Source: Citrobacter braakii | GTDB taxonomy: Bacteria; Pseudomonadota; Gammaproteobacteria; Enterobacterales; Enterobacteriaceae | Reading direction: 5' to 3' | Assembly: GCF_002075345.1 (NCBI RefSeq) | Contig: NZ_NAEW01000012.1 | Coordinates: 51,691 to 115,690, forward strand | DNA: 64,000 bases | Shown here: positions 37,639 through 47,237 of the stretch, piece after piece | Position numbering within the stretch: position 1 is the stretch's first letter | Layout of the letters: the number at the start of each line of letters is the position of its first letter | Notes under the pieces: model-generated | The model's input: the letters and a program-made list of their open reading frames with translations, nothing else | Databases searched by the model: none | What the model was told of the DNA's origin: nothing | Translations under genes and position numbers: made by a program

Positions 37639-38370
37639 ATGAACAGTATAATTAATGAACAGGTTGAGTATGATTCCACCAGAAAAAGCCTGAAACATCG
37701 CGATACGACAATAATTCTTTCGGCGTCTACCGCGAGACTACTTGAGCTATTCATTGCCCATAAAAATCAACAAGTCCACCGCGAGTTTATCATTGAAGAA
37801 GTCTGGAAAAAGCATGGCATGGCCCCATCGGGTCATAGTCTTAATAAAAGCATCAGTATTTTGCGAAAAGCATTTAGTGAGCTGGGGGCGGGTAATCCCA
37901 TTGAAACGCTGCCTCGGCAGGGATTTTTGTTCCATGCTTCGATCAGCGATGAATCGTCATCTTCCTCTGAAGATGAAACTGTGCGTTCGGTAACTGAGAC
38001 GGTGAACTCATCCGTAAGACCAAAACGTAAAAACATTATTCTGTTCATTTTATTATTTGCATTTCTTGGAAGCGCTATTTTTATATTTTTAGCACTTAAT
38101 TCAAGTTCCAAAAATTTTATCTATATCAGGGCAATAGATGATTGTGAACTTTATACTGCCGATGACAATAATGCTGATAAAACGAAAGCATTTTTATCTT
38201 CTGATATGTGGCGAAAAGTAAATGCGGCTTGTCATGATGGCAAGAAAACAATTGTTTTTTATGACGATAATAATTTATCAGCCGGCAATGATCTTAGAGT
38301 GAATTTGCTTGGGATTTGTACGTTAGAGAAAGGAGGGGTTGTCCGTGAATGTGAAAATTTTGTTTATTAG
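37639..38370 (+). CDS. Membrane-anchored winged-helix regulator (ToxR/CadC type)
   Basis: A 243-residue regulator with an OmpR-type winged helix at residues about 5-100 (TARLLELFIAHKNQQVHREF; SLNKSISILRKAFSELG; IETLPRQGFLF), a Ser/Glu linker, one transmembrane helix at 132-153 and a periplasmic tail of about 90 residues with three Cys. It lies 144 bases after ecpE, and its end overlaps the next gene. The layout is the same as LafZ, though the sequences differ. Target genes are unknown; ecp is the obvious candidate. Confidence 0.78.
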   Translation: MNSIINEQVEYDSTRKSLKHRDTTIILSASTARLLELFIAHKNQQVHREFIIEEVWKKHGMAPSGHSLNKSISILRKAFSELGAGNPIETLPRQGFLFHASISDESSSSSEDETVRSVTETVNSSVRPKRKNIILFILLFAFLGSAIFIFLALNSSSKNFIYIRAIDDCELYTADDNNADKTKAFLSSDMWRKVNAACHDGKKTIVFYDDNNLSAGNDLRVNLLGICTLEKGGVVRECENFVY

Positions 38371-38818
38371 TGGGGCAATCTTTCTTGCAGCGATAACAGC
38401 ATATTTTTTATATCGCCATCAAGAACCTGAGACGCTGACCTGCTCGGCAAAAACTTACCTGCATCTGGAGGCGCAAACTCAGGGGGTAAAAATTGAAGGT
38501 GAAGTTCTGCTGGTTTTTCGTATTTCTTCTGCTACCGAAGGGCGGGTATCTCAGATAGGAAGCCTCAATATTCAGGGTAAAAATTATGCTGTAGATCGTA
38601 ATGTTATCCTGAATTTTATTGGTAAAGATCGTGATGGTTACCTGCAGACCCGTCGTGTAGCTATTGTTAAAAATAAAAATGATAATGTTCCTGATGACGT
38701 TACCGAACAACTCATGTCACGACAGGAAATTTTTTATTATAAGATCATCCATATCGCCAAAAATGTCTATGCGATCAGAGATCTGCGACGTACGTTAATG
38801 GTTTGTCGGGCAGCATGA
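38345..38818 (+). CDS. Small membrane-anchored protein, partner of the winged-helix regulator
   Basis: A 157-residue protein with an N-terminal transmembrane helix (ILFISGAIFLAAITAYFLY), then a periplasmic domain containing two Cys (LTCSAKTY and the C-terminal LMVCRAA). Translation starts at a GTG eight bases after GGAGG, within the last 26 bases of the regulator gene, so the two are coupled. This resembles ToxS/TcpH-type partners by architecture only; I do not recognise the family. Confidence 0.65.
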   Translation: MNVKILFISGAIFLAAITAYFLYRHQEPETLTCSAKTYLHLEAQTQGVKIEGEVLLVFRISSATEGRVSQIGSLNIQGKNYAVDRNVILNFIGKDRDGYLQTRRVAIVKNKNDNVPDDVTEQLMSRQEIFYYKIIHIAKNVYAIRDLRRTLMVCRAA

Positions 38819-39160
38819 GTAACAATAATATGTTATCATTATGGTTTTAGTAGTTTTATATTTTGTCGTTTTTAGTATTCGTGGTTTTTTGTTTTGTCTT
38901 GCAGTGAAAATGAGCAATAGGATTTGTATTGATGAAGAATTAGGATTTTTCCTTTTTCAATAATTAAAATGGCCTTAACATTTAATGGTAATATTCATAT
39001 GGATAATCGTGATTATAAAATCTGAAACTGCGTGAGATGACTTATGGATAAAGTTAATTCGCGGACTGCATTGTAATTTCTGGAGGCTAAAGGTGTTGTA
39101 TATTCTCTCGTGTATAAAACGAGGGACCTGCCATGCCATAAATTTAAGTTGGTGGTAACT
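38819..39160. other. AT-rich gap upstream of the EAL gene
   Basis: No gene or clear motif is visible in these 342 bases. A TTCTGGAGGCTAAAGG ribosome-site-like sequence near 39077 precedes a possible alternative start for the next gene, but it is not in good register with the family-like N terminus. Confidence 0.4.
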
Positions 39161-40609
39161 ATGAATACGAAAAAGGTTTTTCTGCTCAGTTATGATATTT
39201 TTCTTTTCTCAGGGATAAAAGCGTGGTTGCCAAATCTGGTGTTGGTCGATGCGCGGGCATTTATTTCTGGTTCACAGTCAATTATTCCACGGTATCCATC
39301 CTGTTTACTGGTGATCGATAACCGGTTACCATTATTCCAGGTCAGGAAGTGGTTTCAGAGAAATAGCACGCAGTTTATCAATATAAACTGTATTGTTCTT
39401 CGGATGAATGAAAATCGTTCTATTAATCGGGGGTATGAGGAGTATGCATTCATTAATGGACGGGAACTATCGGATCAGCTGATTTCTCAGTTGAGAGCCA
39501 ATCTAATGGCTCCCAATGAGGTTGTGGAAGTCACTAAAGGTTCAGCGATATTTACTTTTCATTTGACTGAGTTTGAAGAGAAAATGCTGTATGCATCTTT
39601 CACAAAGGAAAAATTGCACGATTTTTGTCATGCTAACTCGATAACAATTAAGTCAGTGTATCGATATCGGGAACGAATTACCGCTCGTCTGGGATTTTCT
39701 CATTTTAATGAAACTATCATTTTTTTAACCAGGAATAATCTATTGCATGAAGGTTCCTCGACGAACAGTTATTCTGGTAAGAATGTAATATACGGCGAAG
39801 CATATGATGTCTCAGATTCTAGTCGACTGAGTATGGCAATAAGGAATGAAGAGATCATTCCTTATTTTCAACCCATCGTAAATATCAACGAAGATGTCTG
39901 TGGTGTTGAGGTTTTGGCTCGTTGGCCACAGGGGGATAATTATGCTATTTCTCAGCGTGAATTTATACCGCTGGCTGAAAAAAGTGGCTTAATGAATGAG
40001 TTAACGAGCTATTTAATGAACACCGTCGCGCGTAATCTGGTCGATGGAAGCGAGGATTTCAATAAAACTTTATTCGTCTCCTTTAATGTGAGCCCATCAG
40101 GTTTAAGTAACCCCGTCTTTTATTGGGAGTGTCTTAATTTTATGGAAATAACGCAAAGGCTACCGATAAAATTGATGATTGAAATAACTGAAAACCAGAC
40201 TCTCACTATTACTCCTGCAATCAAAGAGCTGATACGATCGTTGCGAAACAGAGGGGTTCTGTTTGCTTTAGATGATTTTGGGACGGGATACGCTAACCTT
40301 TGCTATCTCAATGAGTTAGACCTGGATGTTATAAAAATTGATAAAACGTTTATCAAAGCTATTAAAGAAGTTGAGCAACATATCCCTATGCTCGAGTCAA
40401 TCATTCACCTTTCCGAACTCCTGGGGTTACGCATGGTGGCGGAAGGCGTTGAATATGGCTATCAGCAGCAATGGTTGGGGAAAAATAATGTTGATTACCT
40501 GCAGGGTTATCAATTTTTACCGCCTGTGACGTTTGATGATTTTATGCGTTACTACAAGCAGTCTTTAGATTTTTTTGAATCAGCGTCGGATTCTACTTTC
40601 TCAACGTAA
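39161..40609 (+). CDS. LuxR-type HTH / EAL fusion, predicted c-di-GMP phosphodiesterase
   Basis: A 482-residue protein in three parts: residues 1-120 look like a degenerate receiver-like domain, 135-190 form a LuxR-type HTH (LTEFEEKMLYASFTKEKLHD; ITIKSVYRYRERITARLGF) comparable to EcpR/RcsA, and 225-465 form an EAL domain. The EAL catalytic set appears intact: E250 (EVLAR), N309, E341 (EITE), D371-D372 (LDDFGTGYA), K392 (KIDK), E428 and E431 (AEGVE), Q448 (LQGY). The layout recalls PdeL of E. coli with an extra N-terminal domain. An in-frame start at 39110 is possible. Confidence 0.85.
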   Translation: MNTKKVFLLSYDIFLFSGIKAWLPNLVLVDARAFISGSQSIIPRYPSCLLVIDNRLPLFQVRKWFQRNSTQFININCIVLRMNENRSINRGYEEYAFINGRELSDQLISQLRANLMAPNEVVEVTKGSAIFTFHLTEFEEKMLYASFTKEKLHDFCHANSITIKSVYRYRERITARLGFSHFNETIIFLTRNNLLHEGSSTNSYSGKNVIYGEAYDVSDSSRLSMAIRNEEIIPYFQPIVNINEDVCGVEVLARWPQGDNYAISQREFIPLAEKSGLMNELTSYLMNTVARNLVDGSEDFNKTLFVSFNVSPSGLSNPVFYWECLNFMEITQRLPIKLMIEITENQTLTITPAIKELIRSLRNRGVLFALDDFGTGYANLCYLNELDLDVIKIDKTFIKAIKEVEQHIPMLESIIHLSELLGLRMVAEGVEYGYQQQWLGKNNVDYLQGYQFLPPVTFDDFMRYYKQSLDFFESASDSTFST

Positions 40610-40802
40610 AGCCTTTCGGGAACATCAGGGGCGGATGCCTCTGATGCAGGTATTTTTGTCGAGGTGAGTACGATAACTCCCGCCTGTCTGGTGAAGTCGA
40701 TAGCCTGTTGTGAGTGAGGCATCGTTTGTTTATGTATCTAATACGGGGTATTTATAGCGGTATCAGCGTTAATTAAACCGATGCCGAGGTGAGTTCCTGG
40801 CC

Positions 40803-41267
40803 ATGCGTCATTTCCTGACAAAATTAAGAGTCTGGTTTCCGCCGCCTCTTATCTTAGTACTTTTTCTCGTTGCGGATGTGCTGACGGCGAGTCCGCGCTT
40901 CACATTCGGCGGGGTGAATATCGTGATATGCGCATTGCTGGCCGGCGTCAGTCTGTTGGTGATATTGCATACCGCGTGGCAGATGCGGATGAAACGTACG
41001 ACCCTGAATCCGCTGCATGCACATAAATCGACCACGCTTGTTACCGGCGGATGTTATGCCTGGAGCCGCAACCCGATCTACCTTGGTATGAGTGGACTCC
41101 AGTTGGCCTTTGCTCTTTGCATCGGTAGCCTGACTGGAGTACTCGCTGTACCGGTGTTTATGCTGGCGGTTGCCAGATTACATATTGATTTTGAAGAGGA
41201 ACAACTGCGAAAACATTTCGGGCTGGAATGGGAGCGCTATGAACAACACGTTCGCCGCTGGTTATAG
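40803..41267 (+). CDS. Isoprenylcysteine carboxyl methyltransferase-like membrane protein
   Basis: A 154-residue membrane protein with about four hydrophobic helices and the family motif GGCYAWSRNPIYLGMSGLQLA near residue 80, followed by a C-terminal FEEEQLRKHFGLEWERYEQHVRRW. This is the ICMT/PEMT-like signature (RNPxYLG and E...Y). The substrate in bacteria is unknown. Last gene before the second copy of the proA end; no obvious link to the pilus. Confidence 0.75.
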   Translation: MRHFLTKLRVWFPPPLILVLFLVADVLTASPRFTFGGVNIVICALLAGVSLLVILHTAWQMRMKRTTLNPLHAHKSTTLVTGGCYAWSRNPIYLGMSGLQLAFALCIGSLTGVLAVPVFMLAVARLHIDFEEEQLRKHFGLEWERYEQHVRRWL

Positions 41268-41298
41268 TAATACCCGACCGCGTATAAGCATGCCTGTA

Positions 41299-41324
41299 AC
41301 GACACGATTCGTGCGTAATTGAAA
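41299..41324 (+). repeat. 26-bp direct repeat, right copy
   Basis: Exact copy of bases 29707-29732, here not preceded by proA coding sequence, so it is a remnant. Similarity to the region after proA continues up to about 41400, close to thrW. In K-12, proA is directly followed by thrW, so the ancestral proA-thrW junction probably contributed this copy. Confidence 0.9.
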
Positions 41325-41432
41325 CCGGATGATGCAAAAATAGGCGTTTGATTCGCAAGGCCATTGACGCATCGCCCGGTTAGTTTTAACCTTCTACCCC
41401 GTGCTCACATTCGTGGACATGTCCTTTTCAGG

Positions 41433-41508
41433 GCCGATATAGCTCAGTTGGTAGAGCAGCGCATTCGTAATGCGAAGGTCGGAGGTTCGACTCCTCTTAT
41501 CGGCACCA
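41433..41508 (+). tRNA. thrW: tRNA-Thr (anticodon CGU)
   Basis: A 76-base cloverleaf: acceptor GCCGATA pairs with TATCGGC, then ACCA; the D arm is AGCTCAGTTGGTAGAGC; the anticodon loop is TTCGTAA, anticodon CGT; the T arm contains GGTTCGACTCC. It matches thrW of E. coli, the known integration site of CP4-6. No second copy of its 3' end is visible in the window. Confidence 0.97.
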
Positions 41509-41758
41509 TTCAATCAAGCAGTTACAACTCCACATCTTCAATGTAATCCCTTCTTTTTGTCTCGCGCACTGGTTTAGCACTCTATAGCTTCTCATTTCCT
41601 TTCCGCTCTTCGAACACGTCCATTGCAGCACCACACTGCCGTTTATAGATAAGCTTGGTGCTAACCAGGGGTTGGGTACAGCCATGCTGCTTTTGTGTGA
41701 ACGAATAAAGACTCCCCGAATAAACAAGGGAGCCAGGAAGCGTAACGCACGCGCAGGG

Positions 41759-41848
41759 CTATTTCTGCCGTGACTCAAGCCAGACCAGCGCCAGCGTGGA
41801 GAGCGTGCACATCAGCAGAATGCCGACAAACCAAAACAGATACCACAT
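41759..41848 (-). CDS. appX: Small membrane subunit of cytochrome bd-II oxidase (AppX/CbdX)
   Basis: A 29-residue single-helix protein (MWYLFWFVGILLMCTLSTLA, then LVWLESRQK), matching AppX/CbdX of E. coli and related to CydX. It begins 13 bases after the appB stop behind GGAGGACT. The phytase gene appA that follows in E. coli is not present; the next 250 bases up to thrW hold no recognisable gene. Confidence 0.9.
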   Translation of the reverse strand: MWYLFWFVGILLMCTLSTLALVWLESRQK

Positions 41849-41861
41849 CGTACAGTCCTCC

Positions 41862-42998
41862 CTAATAAAGTTCGTGGTTGTGGCGGCGGATGGTTTCTAC
41901 GTTGATTCGTCCCAGCATCTTGTAATAACTCCACAGGGTGTAAAGCAGAACTATCGGTAGGAAAATCAGTACGATAACCAGCATGATACTGAGCGTTATC
42001 TGGCTGGAGGTACTGTCCCACATCGTCAGGCTAGAGAGTGGATATGCGCTGGATGGCATCACAAATGGAAACAGGGTGATTCCAGCGGTGAAGATCACGC
42101 AGGTCTGGGTCAATGAAGCAAACAGAAATCCCCACACGGCCCGACGTTGCCCGTAGGCATAGATCGCGAGCATCGGAAAAATCATGCCCAACAGCGGAAT
42201 AACCAACAGTAGTGGTGAATTTTCAAAGTGCGCCATCCACGCGCCCGGTGCGGTCGTTACTGCCTTTAATAGCGGGTTGGACGGACCATTAGGATCCTGG
42301 CTAAGCAGCACATAGCCATTAATCCCCGTCCACAGCCAATACCCGGCTAACAGGAAGCAGAGCACCACTAACATCGCGCTGCGGCGGGTGGCAGACAGCG
42401 CGCGCAGGTGAAGAATGCCGTCGGTTTTCAACTGGAGCCACACGCCCCCCTGCATAATGACCAACATCAGGCTTAATGCGCCGCACAGTAGGGCAAAAGG
42501 AGAGAGCAAATCCCAGAAAGTGCCCAGATATTGCACGTGTAATTGTGGTGTGAACACAAAAGGCACCCCCAGGAACAGATTGCCGAAGGCGACGCCGAAG
42601 ATAACCGGTGGCACCAGGCTGCCGATAACCAACCCGGTGTCCCACATGGCGCGCCAGCGTGCATTCGCTATTTTACCGCGATAATCAAAGGCCAACGGAC
42701 GAAAGAAAAGGGCGCACAGCACCAGAATCATCGCCACATAAAACCCCGAAAATGCGGCAGCATAGACGCGCGGCCAGGCTGCGAATAATGCACCGCCCGC
42801 CAGAATGAGCCACACCTGGTTACCCTCCCAGTGCGCCCCTACGCTATTGATTAACACCCGACGTTCATCATCGTTGCGCGCGATCAGCGGTAACAGGCAG
42901 CCGACCCCCATATCAAACCCGTCAGTGACCATAAAGGCCACCAGAATAATGCCAATCAGCAGCCACCAAATGAGCCGCAACGTTTCATAATCCAACAT
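41862..42998 (-). CDS. appB: Cytochrome bd-II ubiquinol oxidase subunit II
   Basis: Membrane subunit II of the bd-II terminal oxidase. The 378 residues equal E. coli AppB, with GDE-type helices ([46 protein letters not shown]) and the C-terminal [24 protein letters not shown]. The family start [12 protein letters not shown] was chosen; the open frame extends upstream into the appC end. GGAG lies 6 bases before the start. Confidence 0.95.
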   Translation of the reverse strand: MLDYETLRLIWWLLIGIILVAFMVTDGFDMGVGCLLPLIARNDDERRVLINSVGAHWEGNQVWLILAGGALFAAWPRVYAAAFSGFYVAMILVLCALFFRPLAFDYRGKIANARWRAMWDTGLVIGSLVPPVIFGVAFGNLFLGVPFVFTPQLHVQYLGTFWDLLSPFALLCGALSLMLVIMQGGVWLQLKTDGILHLRALSATRRSAMLVVLCFLLAGYWLWTGINGYVLLSQDPNGPSNPLLKAVTTAPGAWMAHFENSPLLLVIPLLGMIFPMLAIYAYGQRRAVWGFLFASLTQTCVIFTAGITLFPFVMPSSAYPLSSLTMWDSTSSQITLSIMLVIVLIFLPIVLLYTLWSYYKMLGRINVETIRRHNHELY

Positions 42999-43009
42999 GA
43001 TGCTCTCCT

Positions 43010-44554
43010 TTATTCCTGTTGTTGTGCCGGTTGTTGACGTTGCATCGCATCTGGACCAAGACGCGCGTATTTTTGCATCAGGTAGACTTCGGCAATTAAA
43101 AACAGGGTGTAAAGCGTGAGGATTAGCCCCATGGAGAAGGCCAGTTGGCCCGCGCTCAGCGCAGAGTGGGCGTACCAGGTCGGCAAAATATCCTGAATCG
43201 CCCACGGCTGACGGCCAAACTCCGTCATAAACCAGCCTGCTTCAATGGCAATCCACGGTAGCGGCAGGCTCCACAGCGTTATGTGCAGTACCCAGCGATG
43301 CTGGTCGATACGCCAGCGTAAGGTCTGTATCAGCGCAATCGCCATCACCAGCAGCAAAAGGGAACCGCACCCAATCATGATGCGAAAGCTCCAGAACACG
43401 GGGGCGACTTGCGGAATAGCGCCGCGTTGTGCGGCCTGATATTGCGCTGGCGTGACATGGTTCATGTCAGGGGCGTAGTTTGCTAACAGGATGCCGTAAC
43501 CCAGATCTTTTTCCACGGCGTGAAAAGCGTGCAGTAGCTGAGGCGTGCGGTTACCTTTGGCGATTTCCTGCATCAGCAACCATGCTTCCCGGCCCCGCTG
43601 CAGGCGGGGTAGCGCGTCTGCCATCAGGTTCTTCAGCCCCGGAACTGGCGTATCTAAAGAGTGAGTCGCCAGGATACCCAGCAGGGCCGGTATCTTCACG
43701 GAAAAGGCGTTACGCTCTTGCTCCTGCTGCGGCCAGGCTATCACATGAAAGGGCGCAGGTGCTGGTTCGGTTTGCCATTCCCCTTCCATTGCCGCCAGTT
43801 TTACCGGCTGGCGTTGGGCGACCTCATAGGCTGAGCTATCTCCCAGTTGCAGAGTGCCGAGGATAGCCAGTGTGCCAAAGACGGAACCTACCGCGAAGGA
43901 GCGCAGGGCGAACTCGCGAGCGCGACCACGCAGCAGATACCAGGCGCTGATGGACATCACAAACATGGCGCCTGTGACATAACCGGACATCACGGTATGC
44001 ACAAATTTCACCTGGCTGATGGGGTTAAAAACCAGCTCGCTAAAGCTGCTCATCTCCATGCGCAGGGTATCAATATTAAAGTGAGCGCCCGTTGGATATT
44101 GCATCCAGCCGTTGGCGTTGAGGATCCACAGGGCAGAGATATTGGAGCCAAACGCTACCAGCCAGGTCACCAGTAAATGCTGGTACTTGTTTAAGCGCTG
44201 CCAGCCGAAGAAGAACAGCCCCACGAATGTGGATTCAAGAAAGAAAGCCATCAAGGCTTCCATCGCCAGCGGAGCACCGAAAATATCGCCCACATAGTTG
44301 GAATAGAGCGACCAGTTAGTCCCGAACTGAAACTCCATGGTCAGGCCGGTCGCCACACCGAGCGCAAAGTTAATACCGAATAACTTTCCCCAGAAACGCG
44401 TCATGTCGCGGTAGACTGTTTTGCCCGTCACCACGAACAGAGTTTCCATGATGGCCAGCAAAAAAATCAGCCCCAGCGTCAGGGGAACAAACAGAAAATG
44501 GTAGAGCGCGGTCAGCGCAAACTGCCAGCGCGATAAGTCAATGACGTCCCACAT
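43010..44554 (-). CDS. appC: Cytochrome bd-II ubiquinol oxidase subunit I
   Basis: Heme-bearing subunit I that oxidises ubiquinol and reduces oxygen under low-oxygen or stress conditions. Starting at [20 protein letters not shown], the product is 514 residues as in E. coli. The His of [14 protein letters not shown], the [18 protein letters not shown] segment and the QWRN-poor Q-loop region of AppC are visible. It follows hyaF by 89 bases, so hya and app probably share transcription, as in E. coli. Confidence 0.95.
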   Translation of the reverse strand: MWDVIDLSRWQFALTALYHFLFVPLTLGLIFLLAIMETLFVVTGKTVYRDMTRFWGKLFGINFALGVATGLTMEFQFGTNWSLYSNYVGDIFGAPLAMEALMAFFLESTFVGLFFFGWQRLNKYQHLLVTWLVAFGSNISALWILNANGWMQYPTGAHFNIDTLRMEMSSFSELVFNPISQVKFVHTVMSGYVTGAMFVMSISAWYLLRGRAREFALRSFAVGSVFGTLAILGTLQLGDSSAYEVAQRQPVKLAAMEGEWQTEPAPAPFHVIAWPQQEQERNAFSVKIPALLGILATHSLDTPVPGLKNLMADALPRLQRGREAWLLMQEIAKGNRTPQLLHAFHAVEKDLGYGILLANYAPDMNHVTPAQYQAAQRGAIPQVAPVFWSFRIMIGCGSLLLLVMAIALIQTLRWRIDQHRWVLHITLWSLPLPWIAIEAGWFMTEFGRQPWAIQDILPTWYAHSALSAGQLAFSMGLILTLYTLFLIAEVYLMQKYARLGPDAMQRQQPAQQQE

Positions 44555-44643
44555 GCGAACTCCATCAGGCATTAGAGAGTGAATAGATAAGGAAGAAAAC
44601 GCCAGACCCGCAGCAGAAAAGTATGCGGGTCGGGAGAAGGGGA

Positions 44644-45501
44644 TCAGGCCGGCGGGCCGGATGCCAGCCAGCTACAGACTTCATCCAGGCGCTGGAGCGA
44701 GTCGAGCAGATCCTCCGGAGCAGCCAGTACCAGTTCCGGTAATGGACAGATCTCGTAACTCTCGAGCAGAAGCCCTTTCAGGGTATCCAGACAGCGCACA
44801 TGCCAGACATGGCGCAGCGCCGTGGCGTCGATTTGGCTCTCGCCGTAGCCGATGGTGCGGATCTGAATGCGTCCTTCGCCACACAGGCGGGAGAGGAACT
44901 GGCGATCCGCATCGCTAACCGGGAGTTGGGTGAGGTTAATGCTATGAGGTTGCGTGGCCGGATCGCGCACGTGCGCCAGCAGTTCCTGAGCCAGCGTCAG
45001 GCCATTCATCAACCCATCGACGGGCGGAGGCAACAGGCTATCGTCTGGCAGCGTCGTGATTGTTGCTGCCTGCCACAGCGCCCGTGGCGCACTGCCTGCC
45101 TCCAGATGCTCCTCCCATTGACCCAAGTCATTCTGGCAACGCACCCGCCAGATTCCGCAGAAAATAGACTCCTGAATCTCACTCGCCCTGCCGTCAGCCT
45201 GCTGGATACGCACGGAAACTTCGCCTTCGCCGAGCAGCGTATTCAAAAACGTGAGGTCGTCTGCGTTGAGCGTGGATAAATCCCATCCCAGTACGTCCTG
45301 TTTTGCGGGAATTTTCTGGCTTAGCTGGTGGCGCACGTCGGCTAACAATGCCATCACCGCCGGGCTGTACGGACAGTTTTCCAGCCTCGCCATGCTGGGG
45401 CTGCTGTTGACCTGGCAGGTGAGGGGCAAGGGATTCATGCTGAAGCTATCATCGCCCGGCTGGGTTCCCGGTCCCAGCAGATGAAAAAAGGTATCACTCA
45501 T
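44644..45501 (-). CDS. hyaF: Hydrogenase-1 maturation protein HyaF
   Basis: Accessory protein for maturation of the hydrogenase-1 small subunit. From [20 protein letters not shown] it is 285 residues, as in E. coli. Conserved parts include [39 protein letters not shown] and [19 protein letters not shown]. It starts inside the last codons of hyaE (8-base overlap); an upstream in-frame ATG at 45531 does not fit the family. Confidence 0.93.
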   Translation of the reverse strand: MSDTFFHLLGPGTQPGDDSFSMNPLPLTCQVNSSPSMARLENCPYSPAVMALLADVRHQLSQKIPAKQDVLGWDLSTLNADDLTFLNTLLGEGEVSVRIQQADGRASEIQESIFCGIWRVRCQNDLGQWEEHLEAGSAPRALWQAATITTLPDDSLLPPPVDGLMNGLTLAQELLAHVRDPATQPHSINLTQLPVSDADRQFLSRLCGEGRIQIRTIGYGESQIDATALRHVWHVRCLDTLKGLLLESYEICPLPELVLAAPEDLLDSLQRLDEVCSWLASGPPA

Positions 45502-45901
45502 CTTGCAGGCTCCGGGGGATGTGTTCTTCAACGAGGGGGTGCATCAGGTTGAGCAGGTCGGCCCACGGGTGGATGCCGCTGAGAATGCCGCGCAGCTCGC
45601 CGTGGATAAATACCAGCGTGGCCGGGAAGCGTAATACGCCAAAATGATCGCCGATAGCCTCGCTGTGCTCGAGATCCGCCATAGCGATTTGCCAGTCAAA
45701 CTGGGGAAACTCGCGGAGCAACTCGGCAATCATTACCGGGTTATCGCTGACTTCCGGCGTGCGGCGGGGATCGCTACTGAGCAGCACCACGCCATCACGC
45801 ACACGCGTTACCCAGTCATCCAGTTCAGATGCGGTCAGCGGTTGCCAGCCGCGCGCCAGCATGCGTTGCCATAGCGTAGAAAATGGTTTGTCATTCAACA
45901 T
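45494..45901 (-). CDS. hyaE: Hydrogenase-1 chaperone HyaE
   Basis: Thioredoxin-fold chaperone that binds the Tat signal of the small subunit. The 135-residue product (E. coli 132) has the fold signature without the CxxC pair ([42 protein letters not shown]). Lies 5 bases after hyaD and overlaps hyaF. Confidence 0.92.
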   Translation of the reverse strand: MLNDKPFSTLWQRMLARGWQPLTASELDDWVTRVRDGVVLLSSDPRRTPEVSDNPVMIAELLREFPQFDWQIAMADLEHSEAIGDHFGVLRFPATLVFIHGELRGILSGIHPWADLLNLMHPLVEEHIPRSLQDE

Positions 45902-45906
45902 GTTGC

Positions 45907-46488
45907 TTATCTCTCCAGCGTTACACGATACTGGCGAATACGCACGCCTTCATAGTTTTCCAGCGACAGGCATTCATAGTTCAGGCAACGCGTTTCATCG
46001 ATTGTCTGTGGCGCGATGCCCCACGCGGCCAGTTGCCTTAGCGCGGCTTGTTCTGCCGCCGGGAGCTGAGCGCGCGCGATGTCGGTCAGGCTGCCACCAT
46101 AGTCGTCCAGCTGCACCGGCTGTAGTCCTACGAGGGCGATGTGGGCGGGCAGATGACCGCGAATCTCCGCCAGAGCAAGCACTTCGGAGAAGCTGTTCTG
46201 ATGCAGACTCATTTTTTTGGCGCTGAGGTAACTGGGGACTTGTTCACCAGCGTAGGATTGCAAAGTGCCTGGCGCGAGTCCGTAGTCGATGGCGTCCAGC
46301 AGCAACAAATGGCTGGCCTGCTCAACGTAGCCCAGCAGATTCAGCCCTTGCGTGCCGCCGTCGACAATCTCTACCCATTCCGGCCAGTGATAGTGGGCGT
46401 ACAGGCGTTCGGCAACGCGAATGCCAAATCCTTCATCTGCCCACAGCAGGTTGCCTAAGCCCATCACGATGACGTTAGGTTCGCTCAT
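45907..46488 (-). CDS. hyaD: Hydrogenase-1 maturation endopeptidase HyaD
   Basis: Nickel-dependent protease that trims the C-terminal tail of HyaB after cofactor insertion. The 193-residue product (E. coli 195) begins with [20 protein letters not shown], containing the metal-binding Glu, followed by [14 protein letters not shown] with the second acidic ligand. The expected substrate tail is present on HyaB. Overlaps hyaC by 4 bases. Confidence 0.94.
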   Translation of the reverse strand: MSEPNVIVMGLGNLLWADEGFGIRVAERLYAHYHWPEWVEIVDGGTQGLNLLGYVEQASHLLLLDAIDYGLAPGTLQSYAGEQVPSYLSAKKMSLHQNSFSEVLALAEIRGHLPAHIALVGLQPVQLDDYGGSLTDIARAQLPAAEQAALRQLAAWGIAPQTIDETRCLNYECLSLENYEGVRIRQYRVTLER

Positions 46489-47219
46489 GACGCCTCCTTA
46501 TCGCGCTGGCGTTTGGCAAATTTGTGGCTACGGTAGCCGTTGATCATGGTTGAGATGACGGTATCGTCAGACATGATGTCCTCGCGGATAGCCATATACA
46601 CATGACCGATGATGAAGGCGGCGATGAACCACATCCCCAACCGATGCCAGCTGTGGATATCGAGAGAGTTACCGCCGGTCCAGTAGAAAAACTCCGTCAC
46701 ATAGTGGAAGGGGGTAAAAATGGCGTACTGGCTATGCTCGCTGTATAAGGCAAAACCGGTGAGGATCATAAAAACTGAGAGCAGGAAATAACCGAACATC
46801 GCCGCCTGCGCGACGGGGTTATGGCCGATATCTTCTCCCGGTTTTTTTTCCAGGAACAGATACCAACGCACCACCGAAAAGGCACCCTGCCACCAACTGC
46901 GACGCCAGACCGGCACGATAAACAGCTCGCGTGAATAGCGATTGCCGACGAAGGCCCAGTAAATGCGACCCAGCAGTATCACCGTAAACACCATGGCTGC
47001 GGCGAAATGCACTAACCGGATGTCGCCCATGTAGAACAGGTAAGTGGCTTCGCCGTTGACCGACGGCAGTGGTCGGCCAATGAAGTATCCGGTTACCATC
47101 AAAACCAACATGCAGCCCACTGTCAGCCAGTGCCACAAGCGTACGGGCGCTTCAAACACATAGTGGCTGACGGCGGTATCACGCGCCTCCCCGACGCGTG
47201 GGGATATCTTTCCAGTCAT
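46485..47219 (-). CDS. hyaC: Hydrogenase-1 cytochrome b subunit HyaC
   Basis: Di-heme membrane anchor passing electrons from the hydrogenase to quinone. The 244-residue product (E. coli 235) has four hydrophobic helices and His ligands in [40 protein letters not shown] and [20 protein letters not shown]. The N terminus is about nine residues longer than in E. coli. It follows hyaB by 18 bases. Confidence 0.94.
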   Translation of the reverse strand: MTGKISPRVGEARDTAVSHYVFEAPVRLWHWLTVGCMLVLMVTGYFIGRPLPSVNGEATYLFYMGDIRLVHFAAAMVFTVILLGRIYWAFVGNRYSRELFIVPVWRRSWWQGAFSVVRWYLFLEKKPGEDIGHNPVAQAAMFGYFLLSVFMILTGFALYSEHSQYAIFTPFHYVTEFFYWTGGNSLDIHSWHRLGMWFIAAFIIGHVYMAIREDIMSDDTVISTMINGYRSHKFAKRQRDKEAS

Positions 47220-47237
47220 CGTTCCGTTCCTTAACGC

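Noticed and set aside
41433..41508. thrW as an attachment site of an integrated element
   Set aside because: No second copy of the tRNA 3' end and no integrase gene are present; the visible direct repeat is the proA end instead.
41497..41778. Minus-strand frame of 93 codons between thrW and appX, considered as an appA or integrase remnant
   Set aside because: It overlaps the tRNA end and appX, and shows no acid-phosphatase or integrase motif.
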